The notes under the pieces are model-generated. The model made no database searches. It saw only the letters and a list, made by a program, of their open reading frames with translations, and was not told where the DNA came from. This document shows, in pieces, positions 1 to 9,900 of a stretch of DNA of 64,000 bases. Each line of letters starts with the position of its first letter. Position 1 is the stretch's first letter. Source of the stretch: Enterococcus sp. BWR-S5 (lineage in GTDB: Bacteria > Bacillota > Bacilli > Lactobacillales > Enterococcaceae); contig NZ_JADOEQ010000002.1 in the NCBI RefSeq assembly GCF_016745255.1, positions 62,001 through 126,000 of the forward strand, read 5' to 3'. A program made the translations under genes and the position numbers.

Positions 1-1586
1 CGGTTTCTGATTGAAGAAAACATTGAAACACCATGATAGCCATATCTAAAGCTATCATTCGCGGAAGCAGAGGTCAGGTTCTCCATTCTGAAAAATGAAT
101 CATTGTTCTCTGTTTGCGCAACAAGTTTCTCGATATCCTCAGATTGATCCTGATAATATTGAGCATACGAATATCCCCAGTCACGGCTGATACCTGAAAT
201 CATTTGTTGTGCGTTAAAACCAGTTTCTCCGATCATAATCAGCAGTAAACCAATGTATACGAACTTTTTCCATTGTGGTTTATGCACATAAATCAACCCA
301 ACAGATAGGTAGATACCTAGCAGAATTATTGTAATGATTAACGATTCTGTCGTAATCAAACCGTATCTCTTCTTACTTGATAGAAGGACAAAGGCTAAAA
401 AGATTCCGGCCAACGTTAGAATCACATTTATCAGGTCATTGATGTCTTCCTTAGAAAAAGCCTCTAGGCTATAGCCGGCAAGTAAAATAATCAGGAAGGA
501 CAGAATAAAACTAAATCGGAATAGGAACATATACGGCGCATGCATGCCATGCCAAAACAGATTCAACGGATCAATATAGATACTTGCAATCATCACAGCG
601 AATAATGACCCGTAAATCAGCTTATTCTTAAGCGGAAATTTCTTCGTGACAAAATAGTAAATACAAAAAATCAGCGGAAGCAAACCAATGTAAATGAACG
701 GCATACTCTTATATTTACTCGTATCGTAAACGCCGACCATATTCTTAGCAATTAAATCCCAGATACCAGTATCTACAGTCCAAAATTTACTAATTTGGCT
801 CAGGCTTTCCCCATTCGTCATCAAATCAATAATCGTAGGTAGAATCACAATCATCGAAGCTCCACCAGCTAAGAACGAAGTGAAGAGATATAATCCGATA
901 GATTTTTTATACCTTTGCCAGTTCGTAAAGGTTCGGGCAAAAAAATACATGAATGAAAAGACCCCTACCATGAATGCCATATAAAAATTCGATACGAATA
1001 GCATCAGGTAGCTGACAAACAACAACACAGGTTTTCTTTTATCCATTAAACGATGAATCCCTAAGATAATCAGCGGCAGATACACAAAGGTGTCCAGCCA
1101 CATGATAACTTCTGAATAAGCAACCGCATAAGACATCAATGCATAGCTGACGCTCAGCCCGGAAATTAGCCAACGGTTCAATTTATATGTATTATGTGAA
1201 AATATCCAAAAGGATAAACCACTCGCACCAAATTTGAGCAGTGTTAAGTAATACAGCGTATCCGGCATATTATTGTTATTAAAGAAGGCTACCAAGGGCG
1301 TGAAAATCCCGTTTAAATAATAGGCTGACAGCGCCCAGTAGTTTAATCCCAAAGATCCGGACCATGTGTAAAAAATACTTTGTTTTCCATCCAACACATT
1401 TTTGAAGCTCGCATGGAAATTCGAGTATTGCGAAAAGGAATCTGAAGCCATGATTGATGCCTTACTTCCCGGGTAGACCCCTACCGTATAGTACGCAACA
1501 ATCATGATTAATACAGGAATAATGAAGCTGATACTCATTGAAAAAGAGTTCTTTTTCAAAAACTCTTTTATTTTTTCAATCGTCAT
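1..1586 (-). CDS. YfhO-like polytopic membrane protein (C-terminus beyond window)
   Basis: An open minus-strand frame begins at the ATG complementary to 1584-1586 and runs off the left edge, so about 528 codons are visible. The product starts MTIEKIKEFLKKN, followed by a transmembrane segment and a loop reading GVYPGSKASIMASDSFSQY, then many hydrophobic helices. That N-terminal pattern is typical of the YfhO family, large membrane proteins linked in some Firmicutes to glycosylation of cell-surface polymers. The ribosome binding site is weak. It lies 28 bp after the signal peptidase gene on the same strand and is probably the last visible gene of the surface operon. Family assignment is fairly confident; its role here is inference. 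Confidence 0.75.
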   Translation of the reverse strand, partial: MTIEKIKEFLKKNSFSMSISFIIPVLIMIVAYYTVGVYPGSKASIMASDSFSQYSNFHASFKNVLDGKQSIFYTWSGSLGLNYWALSAYYLNGIFTPLVAFFNNNNMPDTLYYLTLLKFGASGLSFWIFSHNTYKLNRWLISGLSVSYALMSYAVAYSEVIMWLDTFVYLPLIILGIHRLMDKRKPVLLFVSYLMLFVSNFYMAFMVGVFSFMYFFARTFTNWQRYKKSIGLYLFTSFLAGGASMIVILPTIIDLMTNGESLSQISKFWTVDTGIWDLIAKNMVGVYDTSKYKSMPFIYIGLLPLIFCIYYFVTKKFPLKNKLIYGSLFAVMIASIYIDPLNLFWHGMHAPYMFLFRFSFILSFLIILLAGYSLEAFSKEDINDLINVILTLAGIFLAFVLLSSKKRYGLITTESLIITIILLGIYLSVGLIYVHKPQWKKFVYIGLLLIMIGETGFNAQQMISGISRDWGYSYAQYYQDQSEDIEKLVAQTENNDSFFRMENLTSASANDSFRYGYHGVSMFSSIRN

Positions 1587-1614
1587 ATAAAATTACTCAC
1601 TTTCTTTCTATTTA

Positions 1615-2340
1615 TTAATGCGGTATTCCCAGCTTGTTAAATGGAAAATACCGATAACAGACAACCCCTTCAATTTGTTCACTATTCACTAAACCAAAGT
1701 CACGGCTGTCGTTGGAATGATTGCGATTATCACCTTGGACAAAGTACTGATTTTTCGGAATCATTTTATATTGTGACAATTCTTCCGCTGCTGCATCTGA
1801 TATAGTGATTTTCAACATGTTGTCCAGCATATCCCCGCTGCTCGTCGGCGCCTCCGCACGTCTTTCTGCTCCTCCTTCCTGTAAGAGAAACAAACTATTA
1901 CCGACAACCCATATGTAATCTCCCGGAATTCCTATGACCCGTTTAATATAAGAAGTATTCTCCACTCCTTTTGGTTGAAAGGTGATGATTTCATAACGTG
2001 TCACCTCTTGTCTCTTCTTTAGAAGAATGCGATCATTTTCTTTGAAGGTCGGTTCCATAGATATTCCATCCACGCGATGTGCAGAAAAATTCCAGAAAAA
2101 GTAGCCAAACAGAAAAAGCACAAGAATGAGCATAACCGTACTTCCATTTGCCAGAGAATGCAGGATTTCTCTCAACGTCCTCTTTTGATTGTTTTTTTGC
2201 TTCCTTTTACGCACCTTTTTCGGAATCGAGCTTTGCTGTTTTCGTCTCCCCTTTGAAGAACTGACAGTTCTTACAGTCGACTGCCCCGTTTTCCTTCGCT
2301 TTTTTCGTGGCGTAGTTCGTTGTTGTTCTATTTTCGTCAT
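1615..2340 (-). CDS. lepB: Type I signal peptidase
   Basis: This 241-aa membrane serine protease should remove signal peptides from exported proteins on the outer face of the membrane. An unusually long, very basic N-terminal tail (residues 1-65) precedes one membrane segment (about 67-86). The catalytic serine is in GISMEPT (Ser94), the general-base lysine is in YIKRVIGIPGD (Lys133), and GDNRNHSNDSRDFG is the conserved C-terminal box. All residues for activity are present. It sits in the same operon as several secreted WxL proteins, so it may be dedicated to them. The neighbouring paralogue lacks the lysine. Confidence 0.93.
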   Translation of the reverse strand: MTKIEQQRTTPRKKRRKTGQSTVRTVSSSKGRRKQQSSIPKKVRKRKQKNNQKRTLREILHSLANGSTVMLILVLFLFGYFFWNFSAHRVDGISMEPTFKENDRILLKKRQEVTRYEIITFQPKGVENTSYIKRVIGIPGDYIWVVGNSLFLLQEGGAERRAEAPTSSGDMLDNMLKITISDAAAEELSQYKMIPKNQYFVQGDNRNHSNDSRDFGLVNSEQIEGVVCYRYFPFNKLGIPH

Positions 2341-2450
2341 CGTTCACTACCTTCTATATAGCCTTGTAAAAATAATCATTGCACGACAGGTGCCTTCATG
2401 ATTGGCTAAGCAATGGTGCATAAAACTAATTCGCTCATAGGTTATATTTG

Positions 2451-3164
2451 TCAGAACTGTCTCATATCATAGAATGGAAAAATTCTAGCTTTGACTATTC
2501 CTATAATATCTTCTTCATTTACACAGCCGTAAAACCTGCTATCTGTGGCGTACTCTCTGTTATCCCCTAAAACAAAATATTCTTTGTCAGGAACTTGTGC
2601 TGACTCTAATACATCGGAGAGTTTAAAATCCGCTGTTAAGGGTTCGTCTGACTCCCCCTTAGTTACTGTAGATAAAAAACGCTCAGCCTTCAGCTCATTA
2701 TTGACATACAGCTCGCCATTTCGATAGTCGATTTCTTCTCCCGGAAGTCCGATTACTCGACGAATACTTCGTTCTCCATTGGCATTTTTCATGTAGACCA
2801 GATCAAATCGTTTGATGCTTCCCCATCGGTAAACAAACAAGCGCTCCTTGTCATTCAACGTGGGAACCATGGAATAACCAGTCGTTTTCGGAAGTACAAA
2901 GACCGAAACGGTTACCGCATACAATAGAATAATCGATATACTAAAGGTCAGAGCCAGCTCTATAATCAACTTCCGTTGTTTCCTTCTTTTGTTTGCTTTT
3001 CGTTTCTCGGCATTCATTTTGCCTTTTTTCCGTGTACTTTTCCCTGACGCTTTTGCTCTTTTTTTAGGAACAGCTTTATTGCCGCTAGTTGTCTTTTTTT
3101 TCGGAAAGGTGTCCTTTTTTCCTTGCAATGCAGGTAATCTTTTTTTCTTTCTCGGCTTGTCCAT
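2451..3164 (-). CDS. Type I signal peptidase paralogue with Arg at the catalytic Lys position
   Basis: The product has a long Lys/Arg-rich N-terminus, one membrane helix (about 66-91), the serine box GYSMVPT (Ser98 from the ATG at 3164) and the C-terminal box GDNREYATDSRFYG. The box that normally reads IKRVIGLPGD reads IRRVIGLPGE here, so the general-base lysine is Arg135. The codons CGT CGA are unambiguous in the sequence. I chose ATG 3164 because GAGGTG lies about 6 bp upstream; a GTG at 3173 overlaps that site. It may be a low-activity or non-catalytic assembly factor, as proposed for pilus-locus SipA proteins, but activity is untested. Confidence 0.88.
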   Translation of the reverse strand: MDKPRKKKRLPALQGKKDTFPKKKTTSGNKAVPKKRAKASGKSTRKKGKMNAEKRKANKRRKQRKLIIELALTFSISIILLYAVTVSVFVLPKTTGYSMVPTLNDKERLFVYRWGSIKRFDLVYMKNANGERSIRRVIGLPGEEIDYRNGELYVNNELKAERFLSTVTKGESDEPLTADFKLSDVLESAQVPDKEYFVLGDNREYATDSRFYGCVNEEDIIGIVKARIFPFYDMRQF

Positions 3165-3185
3165 AAAACTCACCTCAGGTTGTTC

Positions 3186-3854
3186 TTACTGCTTTTGCTT
3201 TAGAGCAGCCTCGTTAATCTTAAATTGCTTGAATATCTCTTTCTGACTGTCTTCCATTTTCTTGATATCGTTCATATAGCCGGAAAAAATATCTTCTTGC
3301 TGCAACGCTTCTACTGTCTGTTCATTCAAATTCGTTCCCAGCTGCTTCATCGTGTTAAAATACCTATTTAACAGCACCTGTTTTTCTTCCTTCAGCGTTG
3401 CCGATGATTTAGTAAATCCAAAGCTCACCATTTTCGCCGAAAGGTTCCTGATATTTTTGATGGATTTTTGTGGGTTTTCATTTTTATTGACGTTTTCAAG
3501 CTGTACCGCCAGTTCATCAAGTATGTAGTATCCTTGCACAATTGCTTCTGATTCTTCTCCGTTCAACCTATTTTGCTGATAATAGCGTGAATACATCGCT
3601 CCTCCTGAACAAAGACCTGCAAATACTAGCAGTAATAGGCCCCATGTTAACTGCTTTCTAAATGAACGTGCCAATTTTCGTTTTGCTTGCATAAAGCGTC
3701 TCCGCTTCTTTTTGTTCTTTGGCGGACGTTTTTTCTTAAACAATCGTAGTTTTTTCCTACTCTTAATAGCAATAAAAAGCAAAACCAGTCCAAAAAAAGC
3801 GAAGAGAAGTACCCCAGATACAAGGGCAACAAATGACCAATCCAAAGTACTCAT
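3186..3854 (-). CDS. Membrane protein of unknown function in the WxL operon
   Basis: I do not recognise a named family for this 222-aa protein. An N-terminal membrane helix (about 8-30) is followed by a strongly basic cytoplasmic stretch with KKKRPPKNKKKRRR, then a second helix (about 70-88) and a soluble, mostly helical C-terminal region (95-222) that should lie outside the cell. The gene is 22 bp from the DUF916 gene and 21 bp from the second signal peptidase, all on one strand. That spacing suggests a structural or assembly role in the surface complex, which is inference from context only. Confidence 0.7.
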   Translation of the reverse strand: MSTLDWSFVALVSGVLLFAFFGLVLLFIAIKSRKKLRLFKKKRPPKNKKKRRRFMQAKRKLARSFRKQLTWGLLLLVFAGLCSGGAMYSRYYQQNRLNGEESEAIVQGYYILDELAVQLENVNKNENPQKSIKNIRNLSAKMVSFGFTKSSATLKEEKQVLLNRYFNTMKQLGTNLNEQTVEALQQEDIFSGYMNDIKKMEDSQKEIFKQFKINEAALKQKQ

Positions 3855-3876
3855 TATTCCTCATCTCCTCGTCTTT

Positions 3877-4920
3877 TTATTTTTTCTTCTTTCTCTTCTT
3901 TTTCTTCTTCTTTTTAATGTTCATTGACACACGAACGATGACAAAAACGAGTAGAAAGACGAGTAATACGCCAACAATGATTATCGCAATGGTCTTCCAG
4001 TCGATTCCCTGCTCTTGTACTAGATTCACATCTTGGTCGTTGAATTTATCTGCTTCTTCGTCGGTAATTGTAAAATCTTGATCCCATTCCCATCTTCTAT
4101 CCTTCGTACTGGCTACAATGTGTGCGTGGTAGTCCCCAGGCACCATTTTTTCTCCATTCATTGACACTGGAAAATCAACCATGCTATTAGGCGCGACACG
4201 CATACTTGCCTTTTTCGCATCATAAATCACCGCTTCTGAGCCTTTTTGGTTAATTTGAACATCCATTGTCATATCTTCCAAATAGGCAGCTTCAACATTG
4301 GAAAAGTTTACAAAAATACTATTCCGATAATTATTTAAGCCAGCTCCTACACTATTTAATTCCAGCTCCGGCAAAACAACAGTATCAGTTTCTGATAAAA
4401 CCATACCAATAACATACGCATATTCATTGATTACCCCTTGCTGCTTCGCACGTTCCTCTTCGTCCGCTTGGGCCTTTAACTCAATCCCCCCCGAAATGAC
4501 CCCATCATAGGTAGCTTCCGGCATATTAATTTCCAAGGTAAGAGGAACGGTTGTCCTGGCAGGTAAAGTAACCGTCTCCGGTGCCTTTACAATATCTACA
4601 AAGTCGTATTTCAATGATTTATCGTTATCGATTGCCATCGGACCATATTCTATTACCCCATTTCCATTGGTCTTTGCGCCACTTAGAGTCACTACAGCGA
4701 TGACTTCCGCATCTGATTCATTGGTCAGATCAACCGTGACTGTCTGGGTTTGTCCGGCAGCCATCCGCAGATCAAAATATCCAACTTCCTTATTCATTTG
4801 GTTTTCAGGTTGATTCACCTTGTATGTAAATCCTACCGCTGCATCAGCAGTTAAGCTAAAAGAAAATACTCCTAATATGTATAAAATAGCAATGAATAAT
4901 GTGTTTTTGATTTTTTTCAT
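3877..4920 (-). CDS. DUF916/DUF3324 (WxL-associated) membrane-anchored surface protein
   Basis: A signal peptide (MKKIKNTLFIAILYILGVF) leads into a DUF916-type beta domain beginning AAVGFTYKVNQPENQ. A DUF3324-type domain follows, with a C-terminal membrane helix (about TIAIIIVGVLLVFLLVF) and a poly-Lys/Arg cytoplasmic tail. These domains (WIP_PGN and host-binding) are the standard partner of WxL proteins in cell-surface-complex loci. They anchor the complex and bind peptidoglycan or host ligands. I prefer ATG 4920, with GAGG 9 bp upstream, over the in-frame ATG at 4935. The lysine tail is encoded in an A-rich tract at 3877-3915, but the frame closes normally. Confidence 0.9.
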   Translation of the reverse strand: MKKIKNTLFIAILYILGVFSFSLTADAAVGFTYKVNQPENQMNKEVGYFDLRMAAGQTQTVTVDLTNESDAEVIAVVTLSGAKTNGNGVIEYGPMAIDNDKSLKYDFVDIVKAPETVTLPARTTVPLTLEINMPEATYDGVISGGIELKAQADEEERAKQQGVINEYAYVIGMVLSETDTVVLPELELNSVGAGLNNYRNSIFVNFSNVEAAYLEDMTMDVQINQKGSEAVIYDAKKASMRVAPNSMVDFPVSMNGEKMVPGDYHAHIVASTKDRRWEWDQDFTITDEEADKFNDQDVNLVQEQGIDWKTIAIIIVGVLLVFLLVFVIVRVSMNIKKKKKKKRKKKK

Positions 4921-4953
4921 TCCCTGTTGCCTCATTTCTTTTTTTCATGAGAG

Positions 4954-4983
4954 GGGTTCACCGGCTGAATAGCCGATGAACCC
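4954..4983 (-). other. Intercistronic hairpin between WxL and DUF916 genes
   Basis: The arms GGGTTCA and TGAACCC, plus inner GGC/GCC pairs, form a stem between the stop of the WxL gene at 5010 and the start of the DUF916 gene. No T-run follows on the minus strand, so it looks more like an mRNA processing or stability element, setting stoichiometry between abundant WxL protein and its anchor, than a full terminator. The function is inferred. Confidence 0.45.
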
Positions 4984-5009
4984 ACATCAGTCATTTTAAT
5001 TTTTTTTGC

Positions 5010-5762
5010 TTATAGAGTTTCTGATAATGTCCAAGTGATTACTGCATTGTAATCCCCTGCAACAACAACCGCGTTTTGTGCTTTTGGAATTGTCAATGTT
5101 ACAGATTTATCTGCATTGGCAGCTCCAGCTTTTTCACCAAATACTAGGTCATGCTGTCCGTATCCGGCGTTAGTAGCTCCGGCATTATTTGTGATAAATG
5201 GTGTTGAACCAGTTGTAGCAACAATACCTGAAGCAGCTAAACCATTTGCTCCAACAGAGTTAGCATATGAGTTAATCCAAGTATTCTTATATTCGATTGT
5301 TGAACCGTTCAATTCTTTTCCGGCAGCTGATTTAAACTGTTGTGTCAATTGAGCACTCAATTTATAGTCACGCTTGTCAGCACGTTTATCCAAGAATGAT
5401 ACAAGGTTGGCTGTTTTTACGTTGTTCCCATTATCATATAATGACGCATTGAAGTTTTCTTGTGATGCAGTCAATACTGAATGTGTTTCAAATTCCAATG
5501 GTGTTACAGCGAAGATACCGAATGTACCGGGATCAGTGATTGTGAATGTTGAGTTTTCAGTAATTGTTGTTCCTGTACCAGTAGAACCGCCTGAATCAGT
5601 TGATGTACTGTTATCTGTAATTGTTGGTTTACCTGTTTGTTCAGTAAATCCGATGTGGCCCTTTCCTTCAATAGAGTTTGCCTTTGTTGTACTTGGTACT
5701 GCTAAACTTACTCCGGCAAGTGCTACTAAAGCTGCTCCGCCTAATTTGTGTGATAATTTCAT
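5010..5762 (-). CDS. WxL domain surface protein
   Basis: This 250-aa secreted protein has a clear signal peptide (MKLSHKLGGAALVALAGVSL, cleavage near TTKA). A Ser/Thr/Gly-rich linker of about 45 residues precedes a C-terminal WxL domain that ends in VITWTLSETL. WxL domains bind peptidoglycan non-covalently and are displayed on the surface of lactic acid bacteria. The start has an excellent AGGAGGAAACACAC spacer. The first WxL-type tryptophan appears as TWINSY rather than a strict W-x-L. It follows another WxL gene by 32 bp and is probably the short, abundant WxL subunit of the complex. Confidence 0.92.
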   Translation of the reverse strand: MKLSHKLGGAALVALAGVSLAVPSTTKANSIEGKGHIGFTEQTGKPTITDNSTSTDSGGSTGTGTTITENSTFTITDPGTFGIFAVTPLEFETHSVLTASQENFNASLYDNGNNVKTANLVSFLDKRADKRDYKLSAQLTQQFKSAAGKELNGSTIEYKNTWINSYANSVGANGLAASGIVATTGSTPFITNNAGATNAGYGQHDLVFGEKAGAANADKSVTLTIPKAQNAVVVAGDYNAVITWTLSETL

Positions 5763-5794
5763 GTGTGTTTCCTCCTAAGATTTGTGTTTGTAAT

Positions 5795-6610
5795 TTATGG
5801 TAGCTCGGATAAAATCCAAGTTAACACCGTTGAATAGGTTCCCGAATTGATTTTCGTCGCTGCAGGAATGTTTAATGTGATTGCACTGTTTTCATAGATT
5901 TGCTTATTGGCAAACGTTGGATCAAGCATTGCTTCACCCTTCTGATTTTGCCTTGGTGACAAGGTATTCTCCAATTGAAGCGGATTATTCTCCGATGCGC
6001 CAAAGGAGATGGACCAAGTACCTAGCCCGTTACCGGATTGTGCAGTGGCAAGCGTATAGGTTTCACCAATATTATTTATCTCAATGACTTCTTTAGAAAC
6101 TAAAGGAGCATGAGTTAAATCTTCTGTAGAGTTTGCCCAAGATTTATCAAACGAAAGCATGGCACCAGTCAGCTGGCTATTTGCGGCTGCGGCATTTTGA
6201 AATTGATTGACTTGACGCAGCTCCAGCTTCCACCCAAAAGCCTCTGTGCGCTCATCTGTTACCTGGATAAAATTTCCTCTCGCCGGGGTTTCATCATGAA
6301 ACAGCTGAGCATTGACTGGATAACTCATTTCTTTATTCGTAATTTTATTGACAGAAAAATTCAGCTGAGGAACAAAATCAATACGTAAATCCCCCGTCGT
6401 GCTGGGACTTGGTCCCGGATCGACAATCGTATCCGGATATTCTGGATCCCTGATACCTTCATTGCCGTTTCCATCCCTATCTCCCGTAAAGCTGATATGT
6501 CCTGACCCTTGTTTACTTGCTTCTGCAAATACTTGGTTCTCTTCGAATAAAGAACCTGAAATTCCACTAAAAACAGTTAGTGCTGCTAGGCAAAAAATAA
6601 ATTTTTTCAT
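5795..6610 (-). CDS. WxL domain surface protein
   Basis: This 271-aa exported protein has a signal peptide (MKKFIFCLAALTVFSGISG) and a short linker with the phrase PEYPDTIVDPGPSPSTTGDL common before WxL domains. The WxL domain shows both signature motifs: GWKLELRQVNQF and, at the very end, LTWILSELP. Its start codon directly follows the TAA of the upstream sortase-type gene, so the two are translationally coupled. The product should attach to the cell wall through the WxL domain with its paralogue encoded at 5010. Confidence 0.93.
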   Translation of the reverse strand: MKKFIFCLAALTVFSGISGSLFEENQVFAEASKQGSGHISFTGDRDGNGNEGIRDPEYPDTIVDPGPSPSTTGDLRIDFVPQLNFSVNKITNKEMSYPVNAQLFHDETPARGNFIQVTDERTEAFGWKLELRQVNQFQNAAAANSQLTGAMLSFDKSWANSTEDLTHAPLVSKEVIEINNIGETYTLATAQSGNGLGTWSISFGASENNPLQLENTLSPRQNQKGEAMLDPTFANKQIYENSAITLNIPAATKINSGTYSTVLTWILSELP

Positions 6611-6967
6611 TTATTTCTCAACCCCCTTTATTTTTCTAAAGAGAGCAAATAACAACACTGCACCAAGGATGATGCCACCACTGATTGATAAACTTTTTTC
6701 AAAAAGATCGCCAGTTGATGGATACTTCCCCTCTGGCTTTGAACCACCTATTGTATCAGGCAATTTTGACCCGCTTGTTTCAGTATCAGGCAATTGTGAT
6801 CCACTTGTTTCTGTACTATCTGACGACTCTGTAGTTTCATCAAAAAATGTAATCTGACCGTTTGTTTGTACAGCTCCGCCTTCGGCATTTACCGGTTGAA
6901 AACCACTTCCACCCATTATCATCACCAGTAAGGCAGATAATAGTAGATAGCTCAATTTATTTTTCAT
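6611..6967 (-). CDS. Small sortase-type surface protein (YPSTG variant)
   Basis: This 118-aa protein has a signal peptide (residues 1-28), a short Thr/Ser/Gly-rich segment with a repeated SGS-x-LPDT phrase, then KYPSTGD. A membrane helix and the positive tail RKIKGVEK follow. That order matches a cell-wall sorting signal, but with Tyr in place of Leu in LPxTG, so the sortase used is uncertain. Small proteins of this kind are standard members of WxL/DUF916 loci. AAGGAGG precedes the start, and the stop abuts the next start codon. Confidence 0.88.
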   Translation of the reverse strand: MKNKLSYLLLSALLVMIMGGSGFQPVNAEGGAVQTNGQITFFDETTESSDSTETSGSQLPDTETSGSKLPDTIGGSKPEGKYPSTGDLFEKSLSISGGIILGAVLLFALFRKIKGVEK

Positions 6968-6983
6968 TACTATTACCTCCTTA

Positions 6984-9900
6984 CTATGGTGCTTCCTCTA
7001 ATGTGAATTGTATGGTTCCGTCGTAATCATCAATCTGTCTAAATTGTTTATCTGACAATTTGAACTGGAAGCCGTTGGTTTTATCTTCCCACTCAGCCTT
7101 ACTTACGTTGACATCACCAGTATCATTATGTTTACCGGTAATGATAGGCTCGGAAGATGTCGAGTTGATTGCGATATTTTCTGAACCATTTTGATAGTAC
7201 AGAACATTCGTAAGAATAAATGTTGGGTCTTTTCTTGAATGCATATCTTCCGTCAACTTCGCTTTGATTTTCCAATTTGTTAAAGTGGAACGAGTATCTG
7301 TTACTGTCAACGGCTCTTTATAAGTTGGTCGCTCTGATTCAAATGCCCCGTAGTGCATGATCGTATGGTCATCACCAAACTCCAATAATTTTGGTGCCGA
7401 AGATAAGAACAATGTCCCTCTAAATTTATAGGTTACCGTTGTATCTTTATTTGGAATCACATACGCACCATCATTTGCCGGAAACTCATACAGCTCATAA
7501 GAAGAAAGCAGTTCGTTGAGTTTTGCCGTAACATCACTGTAGGTATTTCTCAAATCAATCGTCGTTCCAATTTTCTGATCGGCTTTAACAAACTTGGCAA
7601 GTTCCTCACCGTTATCCTTTTCAAAGATAATTGTTAGTGTGATTTCTGTAATTGGGATATAATATAACGTCACTGTTTGATCCGCTACTTTGTATTGCAA
7701 TGTTGCCCATTCATCTTGTCCAGGCAGCGAGTAGGCAAAATTATATCCATCAATCGCAGGAGGCGTGCCAATATTGGCTGTTGTTCCGATTTGTCCGGTG
7801 AATTCCTTGGAGGTTTGCCCTTCATATTGAATTGCAGTCCCCTTCGTCGCATCCACGTATTTAACAGTTATTTTTCCTTGTCCAACTTTATAAAATAGCG
7901 TAACAGTAGTTGTTTCGCCAAACTTCACCGTGGACAAGTCATCTGGAGTCGAGTATAGGAAATCGTATCCCTCAACCGTTTTATCAATAGTTGGAGTAGT
8001 TCCTATCAGCCCTTCAATCGACTTATCAGCTTGGATTTTCGTTCCATCACTGGAGTTTCTATAAACGATAGTCATCGTTGCTGTTTTAGGTATTTCGTTA
8101 TAATACAGTTTGACTGTCTTATTCGTTGCACCGTAGGTAACACTTGCCAACGGTTCTGAATCCGAATCTACATACGTGTAGCCTGAAATCGTCGTTGGTG
8201 TGATATTCGCTGCTGTACCAATTGTTCCGGTTTTCGTCAAATCCACCTGTTCTGATGCAGAAATCTTCGCACCACCTTTGATCCAATGTTCAATTGTGAT
8301 GGTTGATGTTTTAGGTATTTCGTTATAATACAATTTGACTGTCTTATTCGTTGCACCATAAGTAACACTTGCCAACGGTTCTGAATCTGAATCCACATAC
8401 GTGTAACCTGAAATCGTCGTTGGTGTGATGTTCGCTGCTGTACCAATTGTTCCGGTTTTCGTCAAATCCACCTGTTCTGATGCAGAAATCTTCGCACCGT
8501 CTTTGATCCAGTGTTCAATTGTGATGGTTGATGTTTTAGGTATTTCGTTATAATACAGCTTCACTGTCTTATCTGTTGCACCATAAGTAACACTTGCCAA
8601 TGGCTCTGAATCTGAATCTACATACGTATACCCTGAAATCGTCGTTGGTGTGATATTCGCTAATGCATCAATTGTTCCCGTTTTCGTTAAATCCACCTGT
8701 TCTGATGCAGAAATCTTCGCACCGCCTTTGATCCAGTGTTCAATTGTGATGGTACTTTCGGTGGGCGCTTCCTTCGCATAAATCTTATACACGTTTTTAC
8801 TAGCATCAAAGCTTACAGTAAGAGATGTGGCATTCAACGAATCGCTAGCTGTAAAATCAAGCTTGTTGTATGCTGTCTCACCCATTGCTGCCTTCAGTGC
8901 ATTCTTCGCTTCAGTTTGTGTCAGTACGCTTCCATATTTCTTAGAAGCCAACTGACTGTTAGTTAAGGAATAAGATGTTCCCCCAAAAGCTTGATAGGTA
9001 TTACTTACTACTGTATCCTTCAGTGAATAGTTGCCTGCAACAGTTTCACTACCGCTGCCGTTATAAGTGTAAAGTTCTACAGCTGCATCAGATAGTGGAA
9101 CATATAAGTTAGGTGAGGCATTGTATGTTCCCGGTCCGGTGTTTACGGTGAGACTCGTACTACTGAACGCAGGTTCTTTATCCCCCATTTTCTTGCCGGA
9201 ATAGTCATTATTGGCCGCTGTCATATCAAAGGATGACATTCCTCCATTTGCATAACCTTGAAATTTCAATTCGGTATCTGTCATAGAGGTTAAATCCGTA
9301 TAGGTACCCCCAAACGTATTTTGAACAAAATTAAACTGATTTGTATTTAACGTAGAATTCCAGTTTAGAGCAGTAAGGGTACTGGATGGGTAGAGCGTCC
9401 GCTGTAAATTCACTGCAAACTGATTGTTATTCAAACCTTTGTAGTCTATTACTCCACCACGAACACGAATAGGATTGACATTTATATCCATTAATCTTTT
9501 TGCAAGATCAAGTGGTGTACCAGCATTTGAACTGTTTACCTCAATGTGTCTCCACCCTTTAGCCGTTCGAGCAGGAGTAAAGATTTTATCAACCATCGGA
9601 TCATAATTCGTTGCATCGTCTCTCTTAAAGGCCACCTGAATAAATACCGGTGAAGCTTTAGTTCTGGCAGCAATCTTTGTACTGTTTTCATATTCTTCCA
9701 AGCTCTGCAAGAAATCCTGCTTCATTGCTTCAGAAGAAAATTCATAGTTTGAATACAAAATAATCACCGGCGTAGTGTACCCTGAAGTATCGTACGCATA
9801 CACACCATGACTTCTAGTGTTATCTGCTATTTCAGTAAGGTATCTTACATACGCTGCCGGATTTGACCCAAATGAACTTTGACCTGCTACCCCCATAGGA

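Noticed and set aside
3877-3915. Frameshift in the A-rich 3' end of the DUF916 gene
   Set aside because: A Lys/Arg-rich cytoplasmic tail after the membrane helix is normal for this family, and the stop is in a sensible place.
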